DNA of 64,000 nt from Melanopsichium pennsylvanicum (Eukaryota; Basidiomycota; Ustilaginomycetes; Ustilaginales), in NCBI GenBank assembly GCA_900208305.1, contig OAPG01000014.1, positions 62,001 to 126,000 of the forward strand. The letters run 5' to 3'. Made by a program: the position numbers and the translations under genes. Shown here one piece after another: positions 19,871 to 29,069 of the stretch. Each line of letters begins with the position of its first letter. Within the stretch, counting starts at the first letter, position 1. Below the pieces are notes generated by a model, which saw only the letters and a list, made by a program, of their open reading frames with translations, was not told the origin of the DNA and ran no database searches.

Positions 19871-21506
19871 GTTGACTATATGAGGACGGAGTCTGTTTTC
19901 GACATGACAAGGCAAGGGGTAGGACAAGTCAGCTATGCTGGACTTTTGCTGATTGTCGAGAGTCACATCCACATCGTCAATCGCATACGGGGTGCTGGTG
20001 TCGGGGAGATCTTCGCAATGACTGGTTCATGGTGTTTCGTGTTGTCAAGGGAATGTTCGCATTTTGTTGACTGAGTGCTGAACGTTGGTGTGCATGCTAT
20101 CGGCGTATTCTCTCCGAGCAATCGTCTTCGAACAACATCATGCGACAATTTTGCATCTTTTGATTCAACTTTGAGTGGCTCATGCATCCGAACGCGGCTA
20201 CTGCAAGATCGACATTCTGGTCGTCTCGAGGTTACATCCGATCAATACGATCAGGATGGCGTCCCGACTTGCTAAAAAAGGCTGCTCAAAACCGTTAAGA
20301 TCATCCTGCCGACTAATGAGCAGCAGAGCATCACCATTTTGACTGTTCCACCACCGTCGATGTCCCGATCGTGCTTCTTCGTCATGGCCTTGCCTCCTCC
20401 TAGCAATGACCGTGTTGTGTATGCTGTAAATCGACGGTCAAAACTGTTTGCTGCTGTTCTGGATGGTGAACGTCGATAGAGAGAGATGATGCGACCTTGT
20501 TGTGTGCTTATGCGTGATAGTTACCGGCGAAAGATGGGCGTGTTGAAATGCTCAGATGCTGGTCTTTTTAAGGTTCTTGTTGGTGACAAGGATGGTGAAG
20601 TTGATGATGCGAGAAGTGCTGACGATTACGACGACGATGGTGACAAAATTGGTCAGCCGTAACTTACCTTGAGGATGAACCACGGAGTGATGACTGGTGG
20701 AGAAAGGTATCGTAAACGTAGAAGGTCCAAGGCCGAAGTCAGTAGCCCTCGCGCAAAGACGACGGTGAGCGCGGCTTGCCCACATGTCAGTCACATCACA
20801 CTTTGCTGGCTGCCGACATCTCAGCTCGTCAGTCTCTCGCTTCAATTCCAAATGTTGAGCCTTCTCTAGAGTGTCTCTCTGGTTACAGCTTGCGACACCA
20901 GCTTCAATCTGTCTTTCTGTCCCAACGTTGGCAGCTGCTTGCGCTGAAACTTGACCAAACTTCTCCCAAGTTTAAGCTTGTCGAGGTCGCAAACTCGAAA
21001 TGGATTTCTCTTGTTCCAAGTCCTGATAGGCTAGCAGGCTCGCAGAGGCTCTAGACTGGCGCTGCCACCGATTTTTCTCAACTCGAATACAAAAGCTGAA
21101 ATTCAAAAGTATTCGAAAAGCCAAGTTTGAGGCTAAAGCTTGGGGGTTCAAAATTCACAGAAATGTATGCGGATTGTACTATCACGTGCTCAAATTGACT
21201 TCGGCCGAGGCTGTCCCTCCTTGGTCTTACAGTGCAAAATTCAAGACTGAGGTTTCAAGAAAGCACAGCCAGTCTGTCTGGCTAATGTCTGTAAACTGGC
21301 TGGCGTGGTTCGACGACAAAACCAACCAGGCAGCAGACCGACAGTCTAAACTCGCACGCTACTACGCCGCCCTGAAGCGAGAGCCAGAACGAGGGCCAGA
21401 ACCCAAAGTCGGCCCACCAACGCAGACCAAGTCGACTTCGAGATTCGAGCTAGACTTCGTACATTCCTTCACCGATCCATCCTTCCTCAAGACATATCGA
21501 ATCATC
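19871..21506. promoter_or_regulatory. Divergent eS7/eS1 ribosomal protein promoter region
   Basis: The 1.6 kb between the start codons of two 40S protein genes. Minus-strand positions 20667-19893 look like a 5'-UTR intron of eS7 (GTAAGT donor, CTGAC branch site near 19935, GAAAACAG acceptor). That leaves roughly 840 bp (20668-21506) for both promoters and the eS1 leader. No protein gene is supported here. Confidence 0.5.
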
Positions 21507-23186
21507 ATGGGTAAGTGATCACCATAAGAAGCACACACCGATCCTATCGCATCCTCATCACGGCAACGGCAACACGACAAACGCAGCATCAGCAACCCCG
21601 GCTTTCGCAGCCCCAATGCATGGCACATCAACTTCTCTAGTTGTCGACACCTGCGACCATTCACCGCTCATGTGAGAACCGCAAACGCCATATCAGATAT
21701 AACGACAGCGCACATGATGATATACATACGTGCTATCACCATTTGCTCCGCCCCACAGAGCATCTGATCTTGCAAAAATAGATGCAAAGGACACGATTCG
21801 CAGCAGAATCGAAGTCCAAGTCTTTCACGAGTGGGAGATGATACACTCAGCATTAAGAGTCAGGAGACCACGCAGACATTACGACGATGGAGCAGCGACG
21901 ATATCAAACATCTGCTGTTCCGTGCACCTTGTCTTAGGGATGTTGCACGTCGCCTTGGATTAACGTAGCAGACCAGGTTTGCGTCTGAGGCGGCAGCATC
22001 ACACGCGCCTGCTTCAAAGTACCTCGACGCTCATCATTCGCGGCCATGTCCGCTAGCTATGTCAATCGGTGTTGGAAAAACTTGACATTCATGTTCGCAA
22101 CGATCACGCGATTCAATCAAAGGCCATCACAAATCCCGACCCAAAATACGACGCTCAGAACTTCTCGACTCGACTTGAGCAGCATAACTATGCACACACC
22201 CTCGATCTTGGAATCGAGCGTGTTCCGAACAAAACTGTATCAACTTTGCCTGCCGCTGTCAACTGTACATGATGCGATCAGGATTGGCTTGTTTGGCGCT
22301 ATAGTGCCAGACTGGATCATGTCGATGCGTCTTGCGCTTGTTGCTCTCGCCCAACAACAAACATGATTACTGACTTTTGCTCTCATCCTGTTCGCAACAA
22401 TCAACAGCTGTCGGAAAGAACAAGAAGCTCTCCAAGGGCAAGGGTAACAAGAAGAGGGCTGTCGACCCCTTCACGCGTAAGGACTGGTACGACATCAAGG
22501 CTCCCACGTTTTTTGAGAACCGCAACGTCGGCAAGACCTTTGTCAACCGATCCCAGGGTTTGAAGAACGCCGATGACTCGCTCAAGGGGCGTATCGTCGA
22601 GGCTTCGCTCGCTGACCTCAACAAGGACGACGAGCAGGCTTACCGCAAGTTCAAGTTGAAGGTGGACGGTATCCAGGGCCGCACCTGCCTTACCAACTTC
22701 TACGGCATGGACTTCACCTCGGACAAGCTGCGCTCGCTCGTTCGCAAGTGGCAGTCGCTTATCGAGGCTCACCAGGACGTCAAGACCACCGATGGTTACC
22801 TGCTCCGAGTGTTTGTGATTGCTTTCACCAAGAAGCGTGCCAACCAGGTCAAGAAGAACACCTACGCCAAGTCGTCGCACATCCGCGCCATCCGCCAGAA
22901 GATGTTCGAGATTGTTCAGCGTGAGGCCAACTCTTGCGACCTGCGCGAGTTTGTTGCCAAGCTCATTCCCGAGGTTATCGGGCGTGAGGTTGAGAAGGCC
23001 ACTCAGGGAATCTTCCCCCTCAAGGACGTCTACGTTCGCAAGGTCAAGGTTCTCAAGGCACCCAAGGACGACCTTAACAAGCTGCTCGAGGTTCACGGTG
23101 GTGCTGCCATCGCTGGTGCCGAGGACGCTGGTGTGAAGGCCAAGAACACCGAGTTCAAGGAGCCCGCTCCCCTCACCTCGGTTTAA
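21507..23186 (+). CDS. RPS1: 40S ribosomal protein eS1 (RPS3A), two exons
   Basis: Exon 1 contributes only ATGG (21507-21510), followed by a GTAAGT donor; exon 2 runs from 22408 to 23186. The 897-nt intron ends in CAACAG. Joining gives [20 protein letters not shown] and a 260-residue protein, the normal eS1 length and N-terminus. Diagnostic blocks are [68 protein letters not shown] and [18 protein letters not shown]. The protein binds near the mRNA exit channel of the 40S subunit. The frame that continues upstream of the CAG acceptor is intronic. The intron is long for this window; I looked for a hosted snoRNA and found only a weak box C/D arrangement (see rejected items). A (CA)n tract follows the stop. 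Confidence 0.96.
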
Positions 23187-23198
23187 ATTGACCAACAC

Positions 23199-23231
<33 letters not shown>

Positions 23232-24053
23232 TACGCTAGCATTGTAGCTCTATTTCTCAGTAGAGCTCATCCACAAACCTATATTCTCTCGGCAATCACC
23301 ATTGGTTTGCCAAACAAAAGGGTTTGTTAAGCAAACCCGTCTCCTTCTTTCTTTGTACAATGATGCCCCTCACACGCACACACACACACCATCTCCTGTT
23401 TTCGAAAAAAAAAAATGCAATGATCTCAGGGATTGACTAGAAAACTATCATCGTTGCGTGTAAGATCATTGCGTGTGAAGTAATGCATCGTGTAGATCAT
23501 TTGGAACTGGAACTGAACCAGTGTGAAACCGTCTTTTATGTGAGAGGAAAGACGGTGCAGAGTGGAATCAGGATGAGCTAGCTAATCAGATGTGCGAGCC
23601 AGACCTCGAATCAAGATTAGCTGCAACAATGTAATTTTTGGTGGTTGTCAAGACACAGTAAAATTTACTATCTAATTCCAATAGCTAACAAGAGGGCTCG
23701 ATGAGAAAGAATGAGAGATGGGGTGAAAATCCTGTTTAGCATGATCGATACGTGCGAGAGACGGTTGGGGGGGGTTGCTGGCCTCCACACTTTTTATTTA
23801 TCTATTTATTTATTTATTACTTTTGACTAAAAATCAACGTTGCTTGTATGTGACAATTTTGATACATATTATTATTTCACCTTGAATGAATAAATGACCC
23901 TTTTGTTATCCTTCTTGCACTTCCTCATCTATCTGATCGACGTTTCCCTTTTTGCATCCAATTCCGACAGCAAGCTTAGGACGGTCTTCTCTCACTCCCC
24001 TTTTTGTCAAGTCAAACAGAAAAAAAAAAATCAAAATCAAAAGTAAACTCATT
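23187..24053. other. Intergenic eS1-Cmc1 with simple repeats
   Basis: About 870 bp: the eS1 3' UTR with a CA-rich microsatellite (23194-23236), a second CA run near 23379, an ATTT repeat (about 23790-23818), and a copy of the 14-mer ACAGTAAAATTTAC (23655-23668) also found upstream of Lin1. No gene is visible. The Cmc1 promoter should be in its last few hundred bases. Confidence 0.6.
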
Positions 24054-24428
24054 ATGTCGGTACCTCAAACTCAACAGAGAATCCTTTCAAATCGAGAAGC
24101 AGATACATTGATGAAGCAACAAAAAGCGAAAGCTCTCAAAGAATGTAAAGAGCAGATGGAAGCTTTTGTCGAATGTAGCAAAACACGTACCATTAGTATG
24201 CTATGGAGTTGTAGCGATCAGAAAAAGGCATTAGGAGAATGTCTTCGTGTTTAGTAAGTTTTTGTCATTTCACCTTTGAACGTAAGTGGAAAGTAGACTG
24301 ACGGACGAACGTTTTTTGTTCTACTATGACGGGGCGAGGATAGTACGAGCGATGAAGCGTTGGAGAGAGAGAAGCAGATCTTCCTATCACAACCACGGTC
24401 TGGCGAGATGGATTCAAACGCAGTCTGA
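24054..24428 (+). CDS. CMC1: Cytochrome c oxidase biogenesis factor Cmc1, two exons
   Basis: Exon 1 is 24054-24253 and exon 2 is 24344-24428, giving 285 nt and 94 residues. The intron (24254-24343, 90 nt) begins GTAAGT, contains a CTGAC branch site and a T-rich tract, and ends GATAG. Splicing turns an abrupt end (CLRV-stop) into ECLRVYTSDEALEREKQI, the expected family continuation. The protein has the twin CX9C motif: C-KEQMEAFVE-C and C-SDQKKALGE-C, with exactly nine residues in each. It also has the family block KTRTISMLWSC. Such proteins are imported into the mitochondrial intermembrane space, oxidised by Mia40, and help Cox1/copper handling for complex IV. The ATG at 24054 is chosen because upstream in-frame codons are translated leader of low quality. 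The 3' end faces IPK1 about 200 bp away. Confidence 0.9.
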
Positions 24429-24631
24429 AAATCCCATCCATACTATTTACATAGAATACCAAACCATGCATAACACCAAAATATACAGAATCATACCACT
24501 CGTTTCTCATCTCACATCCTCCCAAAAAAAAAAAAAAAGGAATAAAGAACACAGGAGCCTACTCTCACACATTTCAAACATCAGAAAAATTGAACACAGC
24601 ATAGCACATTGTTACTTAATCTCAAACAAAA

Positions 24632-26155
24632 TCACAAACCAACAGAAGCAGAAGGTAAACACTCCAACGTCTCAAGCCATTTTAAGAAAGTCGCACATAC
24701 CTCTGCATCCGTCTTTTGCATCCATCCCAACTTTTCCCACGATTTTCTATCCAGATCCACCAACTTGGTCTCTTGAACCACCAACTTTTCACCAACCCTA
24801 TCTTGGTCTCGATTCATTCGGATCAGCATGGAACAATCTTTGAAGCTAGCCGAGACCAAAAATGCTTGCACTGCATCTTCCAACTTTACATCCACCGAAG
24901 ATGCAGATGGCTTGAAAAATTTTTGAAGCACCGGATAGAGTTGTGAAGATGGCAATGCGCAGGTAAGGGAAGGTGGAAGCGAAGATGTGGTGGAGTTGAA
25001 GTTGGAGTTGGAGTTGGAAACATGGATTTGACCCAGAGTGTGTGATTGGGTGTGATGCAGCCATAGGTGAGCGAGACCTTCAACGTCAAGTGGATCAAGT
25101 GCAGATTGAAGGTAGGCTAATCTTGAAAGAAGGCTCATCTCCTTGTCATCCTTATCTTGTCCAATCTCAGTGCTAAAAAGGTATGGCCTTGTCAGTTCTT
25201 TGATCAAGTGCTTTACTAAAGCTACCACGAACGCTTCTTCTCCATCCTGTCCACCTAACAAAGCAGCAACATGTTTGAGAGATTCTGTATCTTTTGGATA
25301 CACCATTTGGCCATTCCAAAATAGTCGAAGATTGTTAGTCTTGCCATGAGTTTGCTTCCATTCCCTCCATAGCGCCCTGATCGCCTTGTCCATTCTCTTA
25401 TGATCCATACTGTATAGATCCAGTGGATCATAAAGCTGTTCAAACTCTTCTCTCGTCATAGCTCCTTGTTGTTTGAGTACTTTATGCATTTTAAACCTGG
25501 AAAATTTGGCTTTTATCTCGACATTGGGCGAATTGGGTGGCAAAGCCTCGAGTTTAGGCAAGAATCCCCATTTAGGCTTGATCTCCACGCACAGTACGCC
25601 TTGACCTGAAAACGAAGGGGTGAAAGCAGTAACATTCTCAACAGCGTAGATACACGAGAGTTGATCTGCGCGAATTCTTGATGGGCTTGCACGTCGAGCG
25701 GGGGGACGTTCAAGTTCAATTCGAGCTGCTAGTGTTTCGATAATGTCGCGATCCCGAGCGGTTTGAATGTAGATGGTAATGCATTGAGGAAGGACGGAAG
25801 AAGAGCCTAAGAGAGGAGCGATGATATCCTGGGTGAAGCAAGACGACTCTTCTTGGTCATCTGCTTGTTGAGCGTCGGTAGAAAGGGGAAGCGATTTTGG
25901 GATACGCAGAGCATAGGTACAGCCAGGTGTGCAAAAAGGACTAGAGTCGGCGCAAGAGGGGCTGTAGGATAAGAGGATATTTTTACCGCCTTCAGCGTGA
26001 TACTTCCATTCGGAAGGAACGATATCTGAGATGCAGATTGAGGTCGAAGACGGTGAGGAACAGAATGGTGTATGGTGTTGGCGCGATTGCTGCGAGGACG
26101 AGAGGGTGGATTTGAACGGCGTCCGATGATTTGGCTGAAAGGGTGTCGGTGGCAT
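24632..26155 (-). CDS. IPK1: Inositol-pentakisphosphate 2-kinase
   Basis: A 507-residue protein, one exon, ATG at 26155. It converts inositol 1,3,4,5,6-pentakisphosphate to InsP6 (phytate), used in mRNA export and as precursor of pyrophosphates. Family motifs are present in order: WKYHAEGGKNILLSYSP in the N-lobe (about 45-62), then ALRIPKS; CVEIKPKWGFLP (about 186-198), the hallmark of the family; NNLRLFWNGQMVY (about 275); and ASFKDCSMLIRM (about 430-442), matching the conserved F-KDCS-x-I block near the C-terminus. Overall identity to distant relatives is low, as is usual for IPK1, but motif order and length fit. The stop at 24632 is about 200 bp from the 3' end of Cmc1 (convergent pair). 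Confidence 0.9.
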   Translation of the reverse strand: MPPTPFQPNHRTPFKSTLSSSQQSRQHHTPFCSSPSSTSICISDIVPSEWKYHAEGGKNILLSYSPSCADSSPFCTPGCTYALRIPKSLPLSTDAQQADDQEESSCFTQDIIAPLLGSSSVLPQCITIYIQTARDRDIIETLAARIELERPPARRASPSRIRADQLSCIYAVENVTAFTPSFSGQGVLCVEIKPKWGFLPKLEALPPNSPNVEIKAKFSRFKMHKVLKQQGAMTREEFEQLYDPLDLYSMDHKRMDKAIRALWREWKQTHGKTNNLRLFWNGQMVYPKDTESLKHVAALLGGQDGEEAFVVALVKHLIKELTRPYLFSTEIGQDKDDKEMSLLSRLAYLQSALDPLDVEGLAHLWLHHTQSHTLGQIHVSNSNSNFNSTTSSLPPSLTCALPSSQLYPVLQKFFKPSASSVDVKLEDAVQAFLVSASFKDCSMLIRMNRDQDRVGEKLVVQETKLVDLDRKSWEKLGWMQKTDAEVCATFLKWLETLECLPSASVGL

Positions 26156-26431
26156 CTCGACGATCTTTGTGTCAGTAAGGAAATAGATCTGGTGTTCAAG
26201 TCCAAGATGAAGACAGAAGTCGTCAAGATGTTGTTATGCAACAAAATAAGTTGACTCCAATAATGAGAACTGGACCCTAACTGAAACGTCGCACAGACCT
26301 GTTCTCCTCATCGCCGTCCTCGGATCGGAATCTCGGATCTTGCACTCCAACGCTGAGATACAGGAAAGAAGAAAGGAAAAAAAAGAAAAAAAAGAAAAAA
26401 AGAAGGAGATCAATTAAAAGGAACACCAAAA
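26156..26431. other. Spacer between IPK1 start and 5S rRNA 3' end
   Basis: This holds the IPK1 promoter/leader (minus strand) and, at about 26378-26403, an A-rich run. No gene is seen. Confidence 0.5.
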
Positions 26432-26433
26432 AA
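26428..26433 (-). terminator. Pol III terminator of the 5S gene
   Basis: Six consecutive T on the transcribed minus strand, directly after the 5S coding region. Confidence 0.85.
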
Positions 26434-26549
26434 CTGCAGCACCTAGGATTCCCGCGTGGTCCCCCACCGCAGTACTGACTAGGCGATACCTTGCTTAACT
26501 TCGCAGATCGGACGGGATGCGGTGCTTTCAAGGTTCTATGGCGGCAGAT
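26432..26549 (-). rRNA. 5S ribosomal RNA gene
   Basis: On the minus strand, about 118 nt starting ATCTGCCGCCATAGAACC and ending GGTGCTGCAG before a run of six T. Canonical 5S blocks are present: GAAAGCACCGCATCCCGTC (loop B region), GATCTGCGAAGTTAAGCAAGG (the internal A-box part of the Pol III control region), GCCTAGTCAGTACTGCGGTG, and GGGGGACCACGCGGGAATCC (box C region), then GGTGCTG. The 5' and 3' ends can form helix I (CUGC with GCAG). The T6 run (26428-26433) is the Pol III terminator. The gene is isolated between protein genes, as in fungi with dispersed 5S copies; the exact 5' end may be off by one or two bases. Confidence 0.97.
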
Positions 26550-27587
26550 AGTAATCACCGGTTGGATGCCAAATATATACACGTTTGACAAATTAAACAG
26601 TGTACTAGTAACTAATATCCTATTTTCTTTTTTGTTCTGAGATTCTGCTATGAGGGAAAGGAGATGCTAGCTATAATTGCTCATGACCTGATCGTTTTGC
26701 AATCATCGAACCACGCCTGGATTGAGCAACACTGAAACTTATTTGAGCAATTCCAGGCGATTCGAGCGCGTTTGAAGAGGTAGCATGGGGAGGAGGAGGG
26801 TCAAGCGATCAAGAGGCGAGAAAGAGTGAGCGTATAAAAGCCGGCAGCAGCCTGCGGTTTTTTTTCCAGATTTGCTCTGTTTGACGCAAGAGCTGTCTTG
26901 TACCTCAGGTACGGCAAACAACCAAACATGGAGAACCAGTTTGCCCTGCTGTCCTCCTGTGTTGCCTGTCTCGGCACCAAAGCTCACAGTCCTCAACTCT
27001 GCATGGTGAACTATTATATACATAGTGTACTGTGGAACAAGCCAAACCCTAGTCTAAATTTGACAATCCAACCTGTCCTCTCCCTTTCATCCTCCGACTT
27101 CTAGAGCTTCATCATGCTGCAACTAGTGTGGGGCAATTTTGGCTGCTAATTAGTCATCAACAAGCAAGATTATCAATAGGAGGCACCAAGACACAACCAA
27201 CTCGAATTCAATTTTTGAAGATGAGCATATAAAGTGCTCAAGGTATGCGAATTGCAAATGGGAGTTGACATGCGCTTCAGTCTGGTCAGAGGACCCAGCC
27301 CTCGACAACCAAACATTACTGGAAAGAACAAGTGCAGATAAGGAAAGGAGCAAGAGCGCTCAACCTCCTCTTGCTACTCTTGACTCCACCGGTGAGATCA
27401 GAGTAGCAAAAGTGATATGGGCCTACAAGATGAACAAAGTGGGATGAGGGTGCGTGATTGTGTGTACATGTGTGTCAATACGATTCCAAAAAAAAAAAAA
27501 AAAAAAGAGGTTACAAGCCTAGACCGGCCAAGCATATGCAACACTCGATTTAAATAAGCCTTGAAAGACGAGGTCGGTAAGGCTTTG
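26550..27587. other. Intergenic between 5S gene and GH16
   Basis: About 1.0 kb with no supportable gene on either strand. An 18-base A run lies at about 27488-27505 near the GH16 3' end. Short open frames (for example 26739-27023, minus) show no recognisable features. Confidence 0.5.
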
Positions 27588-29069
27588 CTAAGATCGACGA
27601 GAAGTCTGGTAGATCTTGAGCGAGTTGATGGTCCAATAAGCTTCGCTCATGTCAGGATTGCTGCCAAGGTAAGCCGAGCAGGAGCTCTGACCGGTCGAAG
27701 CTTGGCAAGACTCCGATTGACCATTCATGGCATTGTTCCATACCGAGCTAGAGCCGGCCCAGTCTCCGCAGAAAGTGTTGGTGAAAACGACAACGTGATT
27801 GTAGAAGTAGTTACCAATATCGCACTGTGAGGCAGGCCAGTGTGCCATAGGTGTACCCCAGTTCGAAGGATCAGGCGAACCAGAAGAAATGTCGTCGGGA
27901 ACAGAGCCCTTAGCGAAAAAGTAGGTCGAAATACCATCCGACTCGGACCAATACATGGCGTGAACGCCACCGCCATTCTTGTTGTACTGAACCCCAAAGT
28001 CGCCATCCTTGGTCGAAGAGACACTACAGCCTTGGTTGTCAGTAGCATCAGAATCGCAGTTGTAAGCACTGCTATCCTGCAGGGTGAACGTGCCCGACAT
28101 TTTGGTGTTGGATGGGACAGTGCAACCGCTAGTTGTGTGGATCGAGTACGTGTTGTACGAGAAGTCGTTGACACCCTCGATCATGTCGATCTCACCACCG
28201 TTGGGCCAGCCACCAGAAGGGTTGGACGGGGTTGACCACCAAGCAGGCCACACACCACAGCCGACAGGCATGTGATCAGCATCCAAAACAAAAATACCGG
28301 TGGTGAACGAGTCCTTGGTATTGATGCGGACAGATTGAGTCCATCCATTGTTGGCAGTGATCTTCATGGTAGCCTGGCCGTTGCTGGTGCCGATAAGGCC
28401 CTGGTCCTGAGCCGAATCCTGATCGACATAAGTGACGGAACCGTGGGTGGGATCGGAGTTGGTGTAGAAGTCCATGTCATCGAAGAAAGACGAGCCCACA
28501 TAAGACTTGACGAGCTTCCACTCAGACGTGGAGGCAGATGATGAGGACGACGAGGACGATGACGAAGAGCTGGATGAGGAACCATTGCTCGAAGTGGAAT
28601 TGGACGACGAAGAGGAAGACGAGTTAGAGTTTGATTTGGAGCTGTTGGCGTTGCTGGAGCTAGCACTTGAAGCGCTGGCAGTGGAAGTCGAACTGGAACC
28701 GGAACTCGAGTTGGAGCTGGAGCTGTCCTTGACACGGTAGTTGGCCGAGATCTTGGTGGCGTTCTTGGTGGAGCAAGTGTTGCGCTTCTTGTGGGAAGCG
28801 GCGACGGCCGCCACCTCTTCGGCGTCGGCGTTCGAGGTAGCGTTGTTGAACCTGCGCTCATAATGGACGAGGGTGTCACCGTGGTGCTGCCTGCGCGAGT
28901 GGTGAACATGCGAGCGGATCTTGTGACCAGTAATGACGGATCGAACTCCACGGCTGGAACGACCCTGACCGGGAGGGATGGCGACCATCGCCTCGGGACC
29001 AGCCGAGACAAGGGAGAGAGTGGCAGCCAAAGCCAGAGCGAGAGCAGAGAGGTAGTTCATTGTGACCAT
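27588..29069 (-). CDS. Secreted GH16 endo-1,3(4)-beta-glucanase
   Basis: A 493-residue protein with an N-terminal signal peptide (NYLSALALALAATLSLVSAG). A short propeptide follows, with basic/dibasic sites (KKRNTCSTK near residue 90). Then come a long Ser/Asn linker (about 110-178) and a GH16 catalytic domain to the C-terminus. The active-site block is GGEIDMIEGVN (about 289-298), with nucleophile Glu, helper Asp and acid/base Glu of the E-x-D-x-x-E motif. VWPAWWSTP upstream and the family tail (HVVVFTNTFCGDWAGSSSVW) are also typical of laminarinase-type fungal GH16. It should hydrolyse beta-1,3(1,4)-glucan outside the cell. Two ATGs lie close together (29069 and 29060); the second gives the cleaner signal peptide. 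No intron. Confidence 0.94.
   Translation of the reverse strand: MVTMNYLSALALALAATLSLVSAGPEAMVAIPPGQGRSSRGVRSVITGHKIRSHVHHSRRQHHGDTLVHYERRFNNATSNADAEEVAAVAASHKKRNTCSTKNATKISANYRVKDSSSSNSSSGSSSTSTASASSASSSNANSSKSNSNSSSSSSSNSTSSNGSSSSSSSSSSSSSSSASTSEWKLVKSYVGSSFFDDMDFYTNSDPTHGSVTYVDQDSAQDQGLIGTSNGQATMKITANNGWTQSVRINTKDSFTTGIFVLDADHMPVGCGVWPAWWSTPSNPSGGWPNGGEIDMIEGVNDFSYNTYSIHTTSGCTVPSNTKMSGTFTLQDSSAYNCDSDATDNQGCSVSSTKDGDFGVQYNKNGGGVHAMYWSESDGISTYFFAKGSVPDDISSGSPDPSNWGTPMAHWPASQCDIGNYFYNHVVVFTNTFCGDWAGSSSVWNNAMNGQSESCQASTGQSSCSAYLGSNPDMSEAYWTINSLKIYQTSRRS

Noticed and set aside
21714..21768. Possible box C/D snoRNA in the eS1 intron (ATGATGA ... CTGA)
   Set aside because: Boxes C and D have suitable spacing, but there is no convincing terminal stem and no guide match I can verify.
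22401..23228. 275-codon open frame antisense to eS1
   Set aside because: It is a shadow of the strong codon bias of the ribosomal gene, which removes stops on the opposite strand. The sense frame is an unmistakable eS1.
24286..24843. 185-codon frame as the second half of Cmc1
   Set aside because: It would need a 40-nt intron and would run into IPK1. The 90-nt intron with a proper donor, branch site and acceptor gives the expected YTSDEALEREK tail instead.
28507..28740. Acidic Asp/Glu-rich frame on the + strand
   Set aside because: It is the complement of the Ser-rich linker of the GH16 enzyme.
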